Source: Acinetobacter baumannii
GTDB taxonomy: Bacteria > Pseudomonadota > Gammaproteobacteria > Pseudomonadales > Moraxellaceae
Direction of reading: 5' to 3'
Assembly: GCF_016508585.1 (NCBI RefSeq)
Contig: NZ_JADVOP010000026.1
Span: forward strand, 1 to 63,375
Length of the DNA stretch: 63,375 nucleotides
Shown: one piece after another, positions 47,109-56,100 of the stretch
How the letters are laid out: every line of letters starts with the position of its first letter
Numbering within the stretch: the stretch's first letter is position 1
Made by a program: the position numbers and the translations under genes
Notes under the pieces: model-generated
Database searches by the model: none
Told to the model about the DNA's origin: nothing
Seen by the model: only the letters and a program-made list of their open reading frames with translations

Positions 47109-48443
47109 TTAAGATAAATAGACACGGATTTTCAAGCCTCCATACTCAGAAGCACTAAAATGAATTTGACCTTGATGTAGATCTATCACCGTTTTACAAA
47201 TCGACAAGCCTAGTCCTGAGCCTCGTGTTTGGGTTCCTAAAGCGCGAAAGAAGCGTTCACCTAAACGTTCAATAACCTCGTTTGGCACACCCTCACCTTC
47301 ATTTTGAATTTCAAATAATTTCCAATGCTCAAAATGACCCAAATGAATATAAACATGACCTTGTTGTGGTGTATATCGAATCGCATTATCAATCAAATTA
47401 CGGAGGCAAATGAACATCAGTTCTTCATTTACCTCAACGTCTACATCTTCTCTTTGAGTATGAATCTGAATTTGTTTTTCATCCATAAATGTTTCTAAAG
47501 CCAAAATGACTTTTTCTGTTATATGCCCCAGACTTGCCCATTTTTTGGGTAAATCAACTGCTTCTGCAGGATCTAATCTGGCCAGCAACAACAGATTTTC
47601 AAGTACTTGCGTGCCACGGAATACATCGTTCTGTATGAGATTTAATTGATGGTGAATTTCAGGAAATCCTGCATACTTACGTTGCAACAACTGCAAGCGC
47701 ATGTGTATTGCTGACAGAGGTGAACGTAACTCATGTGATGCATCTGCGGTAAATCTTTGTTCTGCAACCAATGCTTGTTCAAGCCTGATAAACATTTGAT
47801 TCAGTTGATTAACCATCGGTTGTAATTCTTTAAATTCGGGTTGGGGCTGCTGAATCAACGTTAAGTCTTTAACACTTTTCTCAGCTATTTCTTTTGAGAG
47901 AGATTGGATTGACTTAAATTGTTTTTTGACTGAAAAGTGCAGAATCAACCATTGGATCGCCCATAAGCTCAGTAAAATTAAAAAATAACTGATTAAACTT
48001 TGCGATAAATCTTTGAAACGCTCACTCAACGGTTGAATTACATAGACGCTCAATCCAGAATCCGTATTCTTTGCATGATAGCTTCGCCAAAGTTGATGAT
48101 TTAACCAAATAAAGTCATAACCACTATCCTGATGAGTCATCTTAGAGAGATCAGTTGGGTTGAATGCAAACTCTGGAGATTGTGTTAAACGCATATCTCC
48201 ATTCATCAATTGATATTGAATATCAAATTCATCACTCAGTTCATCCAGTTGAACCCCTGAAGTGGTACTCAAGTCTGAAATCAACAGCATGTCTGAAATT
48301 TCATCCATGATTTGATCTTGAACATCCATGTTGTGATAAATGGACAACGCAATCAGTAACAGCAAAGCAAACATACCCGCCACAATTGAACTCAACATGG
48401 ACGTTTTAATCAATTTATATTGGAGCGAGATGGCTTGACTCAT
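47109..48443 (-). CDS. qseC: Sensor histidine kinase QseC
   Basis: A 444-aa inner-membrane kinase of the QseC/PmrB type. Two transmembrane helices (about 17-37 and 152-170) flank a ~115-residue periplasmic sensor. The HisKA phospho-acceptor is His237 in ASHELRSPLSAI, with Asn, G1 and G2 boxes in RNLIDNAIRYTP, FEIQNEGEGVP and GSGLGLSICK. It phosphorylates the adjacent response regulator, whose gene ends 39 bp upstream. The ygiW-qseB-qseC order of E. coli is kept, which supports the name; the signal is unknown. Confidence 0.88.
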   Translation of the reverse strand: MSQAISLQYKLIKTSMLSSIVAGMFALLLLIALSIYHNMDVQDQIMDEISDMLLISDLSTTSGVQLDELSDEFDIQYQLMNGDMRLTQSPEFAFNPTDLSKMTHQDSGYDFIWLNHQLWRSYHAKNTDSGLSVYVIQPLSERFKDLSQSLISYFLILLSLWAIQWLILHFSVKKQFKSIQSLSKEIAEKSVKDLTLIQQPQPEFKELQPMVNQLNQMFIRLEQALVAEQRFTADASHELRSPLSAIHMRLQLLQRKYAGFPEIHHQLNLIQNDVFRGTQVLENLLLLARLDPAEAVDLPKKWASLGHITEKVILALETFMDEKQIQIHTQREDVDVEVNEELMFICLRNLIDNAIRYTPQQGHVYIHLGHFEHWKLFEIQNEGEGVPNEVIERLGERFFRALGTQTRGSGLGLSICKTVIDLHQGQIHFSASEYGGLKIRVYLS

Positions 48444-48481
48444 AGATACCCTGTTGAAACCATTAAGAATTAATCATTTGC

Positions 48482-49150
48482 CTACTGATTCTTGGGGGTA
48501 TTCATTCGATATCCCAATCCACGTATGGTTTTAATCAAATGATTGCCAATCTTCTTGCGTAATTGATAGATATAAACTTCAATTGCATTACTTTCAATTT
48601 CATCGCCCCATGCATAGAGAGAAGCTTCTAACTGCTCACGCGTCACAACATGTTCAGGTTTTTGCATCAGTTTATATAAAATCTGAAATTCTTTTGCAGT
48701 TAAAGCAATCGCTTGCTGGTCCTGAAAAACTGTTTTTGCTTGGGTATCGAGGACTAAATTAGCATACTTTATTTCATGTACATTGACTGTCTGTGCTTGT
48801 CTTAATTGTGCACGTACTCGGGCTGAGAGCTCTTCAAGGCTGAAAGGCTTGACCAGATAATCGTTTGCGCCTAGATCCAAACCTTGCACACGATCTTGAA
48901 TACTGTCTCTTGCCGTTAAAAAAATCACAGGCGTATCAGGATATTGCTTTTTTAATCGCTCTAAAATCTCATCTCCTGTGGTCTTTGGCAAGCCTCTATC
49001 AAGCAAAATACAATCATATTCATGCTGTTCAATCGCGAAAATGGCGTGGTCCCCACGTTCAACCCAATCTACATTATAGCCATCCATTTCTAGCCAAGAT
49101 TGGATACTTTCAGCTTGTGAACGGTCATCTTCCGCAAGCAAAATTCGCAT
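48482..49150 (-). CDS. qseB: Response regulator QseB (OmpR family)
   Basis: A 222-aa response regulator. The receiver domain (1-120) has Asp8/Asp9 (LLAEDDRSQ), phosphoacceptor Asp51 (CILLDRGLP), Thr79 (FLTARDS) and Lys101 (VKPFS). The OmpR-type winged helix (about 130-220: LTAKEFQILYKLM, REQLEASLYAWGDEIESNAIEVYIYQLRKKI) follows. ATG at 49150 is chosen, with GAGGAGGGG directly upstream; a longer frame to 49234 covers that site. It precedes qseC by 38 bp. Confidence 0.92.
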   Translation of the reverse strand: MRILLAEDDRSQAESIQSWLEMDGYNVDWVERGDHAIFAIEQHEYDCILLDRGLPKTTGDEILERLKKQYPDTPVIFLTARDSIQDRVQGLDLGANDYLVKPFSLEELSARVRAQLRQAQTVNVHEIKYANLVLDTQAKTVFQDQQAIALTAKEFQILYKLMQKPEHVVTREQLEASLYAWGDEIESNAIEVYIYQLRKKIGNHLIKTIRGLGYRMNTPKNQ

Positions 49151-49305
49151 GATCCCCTCCTCGTCTCCAGCCTGATCGAAACGACATCGGCTATCAAAAA
49201 CAATTTCTATATCATACCGAAAAAGACCAGACACGAATGCATCTGATCTTTTTCAACTATTAAAGTTCAAATCATAATGAGTTGTAATCTTTGCAATCGA
49301 ACACA

Positions 49306-49665
49306 TTAAAAATTCACGGCATCAACATCAATTTCAACTCGCTTGGTTGGCTTATAATCAATATCCACCTCGCCTATTAAGGTCACAGCGGTATTCGGTG
49401 CAATCGGTTTACCCTGCCATAATTCATCATCAATATCGACAGTGATGGTACCAGTGTGATCACGGAATTGATATTTTTCATCACCGATGGCTTTTACCAC
49501 ATTGCCACGTAACTGGACTTTTGTATCATCTTTCAAAGTTAATGCATTTTTGACAGTGGTCAAACTTGGTGTAAGTGCTGACTGATTTACTGCTGTATTT
49601 GCAGAAGCAAAAGAAGTTGCACCGATGAAAGTTGCTGCCAAAACTGTTTTTGAAATTGCATTCAT
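49306..49665 (-). CDS. ygiW: YgiW/YdeI-family OB-fold stress protein
   Basis: A 119-aa periplasmic protein with a Sec signal peptide (cleavage near AFASA-NTAV, about 22). The BOF/NirD-YgiW-YdeI domain follows: VKNALTLKDDTKVQLRGNVVKAIGDEKYQFRDHTGTITVDIDDELWQG, then VTLIGEVDIDYKPTKRVEIDV. Members protect against hydrogen peroxide, metals or antimicrobial peptides in E. coli and Salmonella. It lies 155 bp upstream of qseB in the same direction; in E. coli ygiW is QseB-regulated, so feedback is likely. GAGGT is 7 nt before the ATG. Confidence 0.88.
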   Translation of the reverse strand: MNAISKTVLAATFIGATSFASANTAVNQSALTPSLTTVKNALTLKDDTKVQLRGNVVKAIGDEKYQFRDHTGTITVDIDDELWQGKPIAPNTAVTLIGEVDIDYKPTKRVEIDVDAVNF

Positions 49666-49774
49666 TGTATTACCTCATGGATATTGATCATTTCAATGAA
49701 GCCATTAAAACAAATCAACATGAGGTGAATCTTAGGATGCCTTGATTTTCAATTTTCGCTATAAAGTGGAAAAA

Positions 49775-51532
49775 TTAATTCAAAGGTACAACCCTTAACA
49801 CTTCTTCTAAAGTGGTTATACCTTCTAAAACTTTGCGCGCACCTGCAATTCGTAAGGGTTCAATCCCTTCTTTCTTGGCTTGCATTCTAAGATCATCTAA
49901 GCCGGCATTGGCGCTGATACGCTGTTTTGCCTCTAGACTGATTGGCATAAACTCATAAATACCCACACGACCTTTGTACCCCGTTTGGCGACATTCTTCG
50001 CAACCGACCGCTTTAAAAATAAAATCAGGGGTCTTGGTTTGATAACCAGAAGTTAAATGTTTCCATTCTTGCTCATTGATAAAAGTTTCTTGTTTACAAT
50101 GAGGACATAGCTTCCGCACCAAACGTTGAGCAAGTACTCCCAGAATTGTTGCAGCTGTTAAGAAAGGTTGGACACCTAAATCATGCAAACGGGTCAAACT
50201 TGATGGTGCGTCATTGGTATGCAGGGTTGAAAGCACGAGATGACCTGTTAAAGCTGCCTGAATTGCCATATTCGCCGTATCTTGATCACGGATTTCTCCT
50301 ACCATGATAATGTCTGGATCCTGACGCATTAACGCCCGGATACCATCCGCGAAACCCAATTCAATTCCTTGATTCACCTGCATCTGGTTAAAGCTGGGTT
50401 CCAACATTTCAATCGGGTCTTCGATGGTACAGACATTGACTTCTTCAGTGGCCAATTGTTTTAAGGATGAATACAGTGTCGTTGTTTTACCCGAACCTGT
50501 TGGCCCAGTCACCAAAATGATTCCGTGACTGTGTCGGGTCAAACCTTGCCATTGCGCCAACAGGTGCTCATCAAATCCCAATTGTTGAAAACTGCGTACC
50601 AAAACCTCCGGGTCAAAAATACGCATCACCAACTTTTCACCAAATGCAGTCGGTAAAGTCGAGAGACGTAATTCAGTTTCCTGTCCTTTCGGAGTACGGG
50701 TTTTCAGACGACCATCCTGTGGTTTACGCTTTTCCGCAACATTCATCCTTCCTAAGATTTTAATCCGTGAAATGACCGCAGTTAAAGTATTGGCAGGCAT
50801 GTTATAAATCGTGTGCAGAACACCATCTATACGAAAACGAATTTTGCCCTTTTCCTTACGCGGCTCTAAATGGATGTCACTGGCACCTTGTTCAAAGGCA
50901 AACTGTAAAACCCAATCCACAAGTTTAACAATATGCTGATCATTGGCATCTGGATTTTGCGTATCACCCAATTGTAAAAGCGCTTCTACGCCCTTGTTTT
51001 CCTTATCATAAGCACTCGATTTTTGTGAGTTACTGACAGCTCGACTGACCTGATAATACTCTGTCAGATAGCGCTGTAACTGTTCGGGGTTTAACACCAC
51101 TTTTTCGATTTTTTTTGGTCTTAAACTCCGTTCAAGATTATGCAGCCAATCCGTCATAAAAGGCTGAGCCGTCCCAATTAAAATACGATCGGCACTCACT
51201 TCTACAGCCAAGATTTTATTTCTTAAAGCAAACTCTTGAGACATCACACCAGTCAAAGATGTGACATCTGCTTTTAAAGGATCAATGGTAAATACATTTA
51301 ACTGTGCTTTTTCAGCCAACCATTCTGTTAAAGTTGTGAGTGTCAATCTTTTTACAGGATCTTGGGCATCAACCAACTTAAAATTTGCAATCCATTGCAA
51401 GGGATGCCACTTCAATTGCTCACGTTGCCTGTGCGTGGTCTGGACCAATAATTTTTCACGCTCAGTAATACGTCCATCTTTTAATAATTGTTCTAAACAC
51501 CAAGCTGTATCGATTTCGAAATTGAATTGCAT
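49775..51532 (-). CDS. GspE/PulE-family secretion ATPase
   Basis: A 585-aa ATPase of the type II secretion/type IV pilus assembly family. N-terminal GspE-II region at about 50-160; the ATPase domain holds Walker A GPTGSGKTTT near 345, Asp box EDPIEM, Walker B GEIRD and a His box (LVLSTLHTNDAPSSLTRL). The C-terminal C4 zinc motif CPHC and CEEC, 40 or so residues apart, is typical of PulE/PilB. No other gsp or pil gene is adjacent, so this is an unlinked copy: it may power a pilus or secretion machine encoded elsewhere. GGGGA lies 8 nt before ATG. Confidence 0.88.
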   Translation of the reverse strand: MQFNFEIDTAWCLEQLLKDGRITEREKLLVQTTHRQREQLKWHPLQWIANFKLVDAQDPVKRLTLTTLTEWLAEKAQLNVFTIDPLKADVTSLTGVMSQEFALRNKILAVEVSADRILIGTAQPFMTDWLHNLERSLRPKKIEKVVLNPEQLQRYLTEYYQVSRAVSNSQKSSAYDKENKGVEALLQLGDTQNPDANDQHIVKLVDWVLQFAFEQGASDIHLEPRKEKGKIRFRIDGVLHTIYNMPANTLTAVISRIKILGRMNVAEKRKPQDGRLKTRTPKGQETELRLSTLPTAFGEKLVMRIFDPEVLVRSFQQLGFDEHLLAQWQGLTRHSHGIILVTGPTGSGKTTTLYSSLKQLATEEVNVCTIEDPIEMLEPSFNQMQVNQGIELGFADGIRALMRQDPDIIMVGEIRDQDTANMAIQAALTGHLVLSTLHTNDAPSSLTRLHDLGVQPFLTAATILGVLAQRLVRKLCPHCKQETFINEQEWKHLTSGYQTKTPDFIFKAVGCEECRQTGYKGRVGIYEFMPISLEAKQRISANAGLDDLRMQAKKEGIEPLRIAGARKVLEGITTLEEVLRVVPLN

Positions 51533-51701
51533 TGTTATATCCCCAAAACACAGTTTACTATAACAAAATTAACTTTTGTATTTGCTGAATTTTTTAAATT
51601 GACCTCTATATTATTCAGAAGTCAAAAATAAACTTTTGATTTCGGAATACTTTAGGCTACATTGAAATCAAACAATCTATTCATGGTTCTGGGGGAGCGC
51701 T

Positions 51702-52973
51702 ATGAATTTAATTCCAACCATGCCATTCGATTTCAATTCTTATCATGATTTATTTACAATTATTGCGGCTGCTTTGGGTTGCGGTTTGTTGATAGGACTC
51801 GAACGTGAGCGCAGCAAACAACGAGAAAATCAACGTAGTTTTGCGGGTTTAAGATCATTTGCGATTTGTTCAATCTTCGGTGCTGTATGCTTTTTATTTG
51901 GTCCCTACTTTGGCATCGTAGGCGCACTGATCACAGGTGCAATTGTTGCTTACTCGATCAAAAATCAGACCGATGATCCTGGGGTTACGACTGAAGTCGC
52001 TTTTATTCTCACCTACTTTATTGGTGGAATGTGTTTATGGAACATCCCATTTGCTGCCGGCTTATCCGTCATTTTGACAATCTTGCTCATGACCAAACAT
52101 TCCATGCACGGCATCGCAGGCAAATGGATCACAGAATCTGAATTTAGAGATGGAATTTTTCTCTTAGCATTGTTACTGATTGCACTTCCGCTTACCCCCA
52201 ATAAACCATTGTGGGGTTCAGTCCTTAATCCCTATGTGATTTTAAAATTACTCACTTTAATTCTGACTGTACAAGCATTGGCACACATTGCCAAACGATT
52301 ATTGTCCACAAAAAATGCTTTGCTCTTGTCCTCTCTAGCATCTGGCTTTGTATCCAGTACAGCAACGGTTGCCAGTTTAGGATTAGAAGTCCGTAACGGA
52401 CGTGCCGATGCCAAAGCCAATGCAGGCGCTGCACTTATGTCATGTGTTGCGACGCTATTGCAATTGATGATTATTGTCATTGGTGTAAGTATTTCTTGGT
52501 TTAAAGTCATTATTTTACCCAGTCTGGTTGCAATCACTGTTTTAGTTATTTTTGCATTATGGCTCATGCGCAATACACAACCGATTGAAACCAACAAATC
52601 AACGGATAGTCGTATGTTTAGCCTTAAAGAAGCTGCGATTATTGCTGGCTCTTTAACCTTGATTCAAGCAGGTGTTTATGGCTTAAACCTGTTATTGGGT
52701 GATGCAGGACTCATTGCAGGTACACTTCTTGCGTCACTTTTTGAAATTCACGGTGCATTAGCAACCATCGTCATTCAAGGTGAGCCAAGTCATTCTGTAT
52801 TGTCACTTGCATTCCTGCTCGGTTTAGCTGCGCATGCAGTGGCGAAATCAATAAATGCTTTGATAAGTGGTGGGAGTCGCTATGCACTTGTTTTTGCTCC
52901 AATTCAAATTTTACACATGTTGATCTTTATTGGAATTTTTGTTTGGGTTGTTCAAAATTCGACTGCTTTATAA
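51702..52973 (+). CDS. MgtC/SapB-family membrane protein with DUF4010
   Basis: A 423-aa membrane protein with about 12 hydrophobic segments. The N-terminal 140 residues match MgtC/SapB (LGCGLLIGLERERSKQ, FAGLRSFAICSIFGAVCF); the rest matches DUF4010 (TEVAFILTYFIGGM, GFVSSTATVASLGLEVRNG, ALMSCVATLLQLMI, SLFEIHGALATIV). Proteins of this size are thought to be transporters or sensors for divalent cations, but the function is not established. GGGGAG lies before the ATG. It is divergent from the secretion ATPase. Confidence 0.85.
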   Translation: MNLIPTMPFDFNSYHDLFTIIAAALGCGLLIGLERERSKQRENQRSFAGLRSFAICSIFGAVCFLFGPYFGIVGALITGAIVAYSIKNQTDDPGVTTEVAFILTYFIGGMCLWNIPFAAGLSVILTILLMTKHSMHGIAGKWITESEFRDGIFLLALLLIALPLTPNKPLWGSVLNPYVILKLLTLILTVQALAHIAKRLLSTKNALLLSSLASGFVSSTATVASLGLEVRNGRADAKANAGAALMSCVATLLQLMIIVIGVSISWFKVIILPSLVAITVLVIFALWLMRNTQPIETNKSTDSRMFSLKEAAIIAGSLTLIQAGVYGLNLLLGDAGLIAGTLLASLFEIHGALATIVIQGEPSHSVLSLAFLLGLAAHAVAKSINALISGGSRYALVFAPIQILHMLIFIGIFVWVVQNSTAL

Positions 52974-53278
52974 GTTCTTTTTAAAAGAAAGATTCAACAT
53001 GAATCACTGATCCTTCTCATATAAACAATTTAAAACTTTAAAAATCAAGATAATTCACACGTTAAGCTCATTTTGATTCATCTGAACATGAAAATGATCG
53101 CTTAAAAATATGGTGCTGCGAATATTCTTAAACCTGTCGATCCAATATTTTTAAGACCACCAGTGCAATAAAATTTCAACCTTAAAATAGATATTGAAAA
53201 AATAATAGGTTTCAATATCATGACAACGTAAACTTTTATACGCATAAATTTTTAATATTTTATAATTTGGAATAATTC
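52974..53278. other. Gap before the 323-aa lipoprotein gene
   Basis: About 305 bp, AT-rich. It contains short palindromes (TTCTTTTTAAAAGAA near 52976, GATTCA-ACA-TGAATC near 52990) that may act as the terminator of the MgtC-like gene, plus the near-repeat AATATTCTTAA/AATATTTTTAA. No gene or RNA was recognised. Confidence 0.45.
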
Positions 53279-54250
53279 ATGAAAATTAAATTACTGTCTT
53301 TTACCATTATTTCTTCATTATTTTTGACCGCATGTGGAGGAGATTCAGCTGCCGGGGACTATATCACCAACAATGAGTCAGAATGGTTTAGTTATGAAAC
53401 TGGCGGTTCGCTTCAAGATGCTTATCTGTTTAGCAAAGTAAAATTTAGCTTTAGAAATAAACAAATGTATATCGATGGTGAATATAGAGTAGATGGTTCC
53501 ACCCAATTTACTGCATCCGATCTGTTGAGCCATTATTTAGCAGCTGATGGATTGTATGATGCGCCTAAGAGTAAAACGGATTTGGGCTATCAAAATGCAA
53601 CACTTAAATCAAAATCAGCAACAGTATGGACATTCACACCGTATTCCACACGGAACTACAAGCAATTAGAATTAACTGAAAAATTTGAAACTGTTAATTT
53701 AACTGGTAAATTAATCAGCCCATATATCAATGGTTTTGATCATTTTGCGGGTTTAAACAATACATTGAGCTCTGCGATTGGACCTTATCCTGCGTACTAC
53801 GTGAAAAAGCTGCAGGGTAAAACTTTCCCAACAGGTTCAACATGTTTAAGATCAATATCTTCTTCGACCAATACCCCTTTTGCTGATCTGTATTCGAACG
53901 GACCCATCAATAATTACCAGCCATCAAAATATTTTCAAAATGGTTATATTGAAACAAAACTTGGTAATTTCAGCTTAGATTTATCTCGTAATATTCAACC
54001 AAACAGCCCGATAGATGCTGTGGCTAAAATTGGCTCTGACTATTATCCAGCGGCTTATTATACTACTGGTGACTATGAGGTTCTTGCGGATAAAATTCAG
54101 CAGTATGAGCAGGACTATAAAGACGCCGTGAATAAGTTTGGGAAATACAGTATCAATGCCCAGATAGAATTCGCATACCTTGAGGGTTTAAAATCTGAAT
54201 GCACTTTGTTCAATACCACTGCAAGCCAAGCAATTGATGCTGTAAAATAA
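53279..54250 (+). CDS. Lipoprotein of unknown function
   Basis: A 323-aa lipoprotein: MKIKLLSFTIISSLFLTAC gives Cys19. The mature protein begins GGDSAAGDYITNNESEW and is rich in Tyr, Asn and Ser, with no repeats. Two cysteines (STCLRS and SECTLF) could form a disulfide. No domain recognised; lengths and composition resemble other Acinetobacter-restricted lipoproteins. It is alone between a long AT-rich gap and a convergent gene. Confidence 0.65.
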   Translation: MKIKLLSFTIISSLFLTACGGDSAAGDYITNNESEWFSYETGGSLQDAYLFSKVKFSFRNKQMYIDGEYRVDGSTQFTASDLLSHYLAADGLYDAPKSKTDLGYQNATLKSKSATVWTFTPYSTRNYKQLELTEKFETVNLTGKLISPYINGFDHFAGLNNTLSSAIGPYPAYYVKKLQGKTFPTGSTCLRSISSSTNTPFADLYSNGPINNYQPSKYFQNGYIETKLGNFSLDLSRNIQPNSPIDAVAKIGSDYYPAAYYTTGDYEVLADKIQQYEQDYKDAVNKFGKYSINAQIEFAYLEGLKSECTLFNTTASQAIDAVK

Positions 54251-54347
54251 AGTAATCCTGTAAAACAATGCTCTGATTAAACATGGATTTCGTCAGGGCA
54301 TAGCTTTTATGCAGTTATTTTAAAAAATCAAAATGCTTTATCATCAA

Positions 54348-54980
54348 TTAACGATATTTTCCAAAGACCTTCCAAACTTGATTATCCGCCAAAGGATCCG
54401 CATAACTGTCATTGCGTTGCTTACGTGGTTTTTCCCTGGCGTCAACCAACTCAAACTCTTTCTCAGTGCCAAGTACCAATCCATTCACATAAAATCGAGT
54501 TCTGGTATATTCACTTTGTCCATGTTGAAAAATATAGGTGCGTAAATCAATAAATTCACGATGTGCCACCAGGGCAGCCGTATCATCACTATTTAACCAT
54601 TGGGTCATGTTACTGATTTGACTTGGCTCGAATTGACCACATTTTTCGATCAAAGCAGCAATACCACGAAAGGTTTTAGACTCTTTAGCACGGGTTTTAT
54701 TGATACGAATTCGATCTACATGAAAAAAGAACAAGGGTAAATTTAAGTGGCTCGGCAAATGAACAGCATCCAAAGGCTCATCTGTCATAAAGGGTTGGTA
54801 GAGTGCCTGTGCCCGTTCAATCAATCCAAGCCATTGTTTGTAGTAATGCTCTACTTGTGTTTGAGGTGCATAATAAATCGGTAAACCTTCAACATGTGCA
54901 AGCTCAGTCGGTGGCCAAATATTTTGGCGTAATAATGCAATATCGCTTTTTAAACTTTGTACAGCAATCGCATCTTGCAT
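54348..54980 (-). CDS. Hypothetical protein
   Basis: A 210-aa soluble protein without signal peptide. Segments include LLRQNIWPPTELAHVEG, YYKQWLGLIERAQALYQPF, FFFHVDRIRINKTRAKESKTFRGIAALI and YVNGLVLGTEKEFELVDAREKPRKQRN. I do not recognise a family. AGGAG lies 7 nt before the ATG. It is divergent from the first DUF3144 gene with a short shared promoter region. Confidence 0.68.
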   Translation of the reverse strand: MQDAIAVQSLKSDIALLRQNIWPPTELAHVEGLPIYYAPQTQVEHYYKQWLGLIERAQALYQPFMTDEPLDAVHLPSHLNLPLFFFHVDRIRINKTRAKESKTFRGIAALIEKCGQFEPSQISNMTQWLNSDDTAALVAHREFIDLRTYIFQHGQSEYTRTRFYVNGLVLGTEKEFELVDAREKPRKQRNDSYADPLADNQVWKVFGKYR

Positions 54981-55069
54981 GATCTGCTCCTGAAGTATTT
55001 ATTATGCTTAGGCTATTTTGAGTATGCTATAGTTATCTCAATGAAACAAGCCTGTAAATAGGAAAGGTT

Positions 55070-55441
55070 ATGCCTGAAAATAATGATTTTTTTGAAGAAA
55101 CTGAACAAGTTGACGTAGATGAAAGCTTTTACGAACGCGCTGATGAATTTATTGCACTTGCCAATCAATTCGCTGATGCTGACCATCAAGTCTCTCATCT
55201 CACAGCACATCCAGGTAGTGTCAGTGCTTCATTTATGTACGCCAATGCACGTTATAGCATTTGGCATGCGGCTTGTTCTTATCAAAAGGCATCGGATTTT
55301 AAAGCTGATCGACAAGTGATCTTGGATTATTACACTGAACAATTTAAACTCATGCTGGAAGATCATCTTGATGAATATCAAGAAAATTTTGACAGTTATT
55401 TCCCTCAATCAGACAGCGATGAAGTAAAGCGTTTCGTTTGA
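55070..55441 (+). CDS. DUF3144-domain protein (first of tandem pair)
   Basis: A 123-aa acidic protein. The DUF3144 pattern is clear: FYERADEFIALANQFA, VSASFMYANARYSIWHA and YYTEQFKLMLEDHLDEYQENF. It is mostly alpha-helical. Function is unknown. The next gene, 52 bp on, is a paralogue with the same core, so the pair arose by duplication and is likely cotranscribed. AAAGG lies 3-6 nt before ATG. Confidence 0.83.
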   Translation: MPENNDFFEETEQVDVDESFYERADEFIALANQFADADHQVSHLTAHPGSVSASFMYANARYSIWHAACSYQKASDFKADRQVILDYYTEQFKLMLEDHLDEYQENFDSYFPQSDSDEVKRFV

Positions 55442-55493
55442 TCATTGGATTGCCTATAATAGCTGCCAATGAAATACCATATGTGGAAAAACC

Positions 55494-55898
55494 ATGTCTC
55501 AAAAAATCACCGCGACTGATATCACTGAAGAAGAAGCTTTAAATGCTGTTTTTTTTGAGCGTGCAGATGAGTTTATCAAACAAGCCAATGAATTCTGTCG
55601 GCCTGTAAAGGAAAAGCCAGTCAAGCCTGAAGAGCTGCGTGGTCAAGTCAGTGCTGCGATGTTATTTGCAACTGCTCGCTTTAACACCTGGGTTGCTGCC
55701 AATAATTTTAAAGATGGTAATGAAATGCGCGATGCAAAAGAACAAGTCATGTCTTATGTATTACAGCAATTTCAAATGATGCTTGAAGACAATTATGATG
55801 AATATTGTGAGCAGTTTGAAAACTATCTACGTTTCCGTAAAGATGAGCATTTCCATACGCATAAGCATGATCACGATGGTCATGATCATCAGCATTAA
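55494..55898 (+). CDS. DUF3144-domain protein with His-rich tail (second of tandem pair)
   Basis: A 134-aa paralogue of the preceding gene: FFERADEFIKQANEFC, VSAAMLFATARFNTWVA and YVLQQFQMMLEDNYDEYCEQFENYL align with it. After about 115 it has a tail of alternating His and Asp (HFHTHKHDHDGHDHQH), a likely metal-binding segment absent from the first copy. It has one Cys in the C-terminal helix and another near residue 35. A strong terminator follows. Confidence 0.83.
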   Translation: MSQKITATDITEEEALNAVFFERADEFIKQANEFCRPVKEKPVKPEELRGQVSAAMLFATARFNTWVAANNFKDGNEMRDAKEQVMSYVLQQFQMMLEDNYDEYCEQFENYLRFRKDEHFHTHKHDHDGHDHQH

Positions 55899-55932
55899 TC
55901 TTTCCTGAACGCTGCTGTTCACCAGTGACCGT

Positions 55933-55964
55933 TTTAGCCTCTTTCTCGAAGAGGCTAAATTTTT
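55933..55964 (+). terminator. Terminator of the DUF3144 pair
   Basis: Stem TTTAGCCTCTT / AAGAGGCTAAA with a 5-nt loop and a run of five T residues, 35 bp after the second DUF3144 stop. Confidence 0.9.
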
Positions 55965-56100
55965 CGTCCACACTTAAAACGATACTTTGAAATTTCAAAA
56001 CAACTCATATTTCCAATCTGATATTTACGAACAAATAATATTCATCTTTTATAAAACTATTGTATGGTATGTTCATAATAAATAACAATTTGGATGTTAT

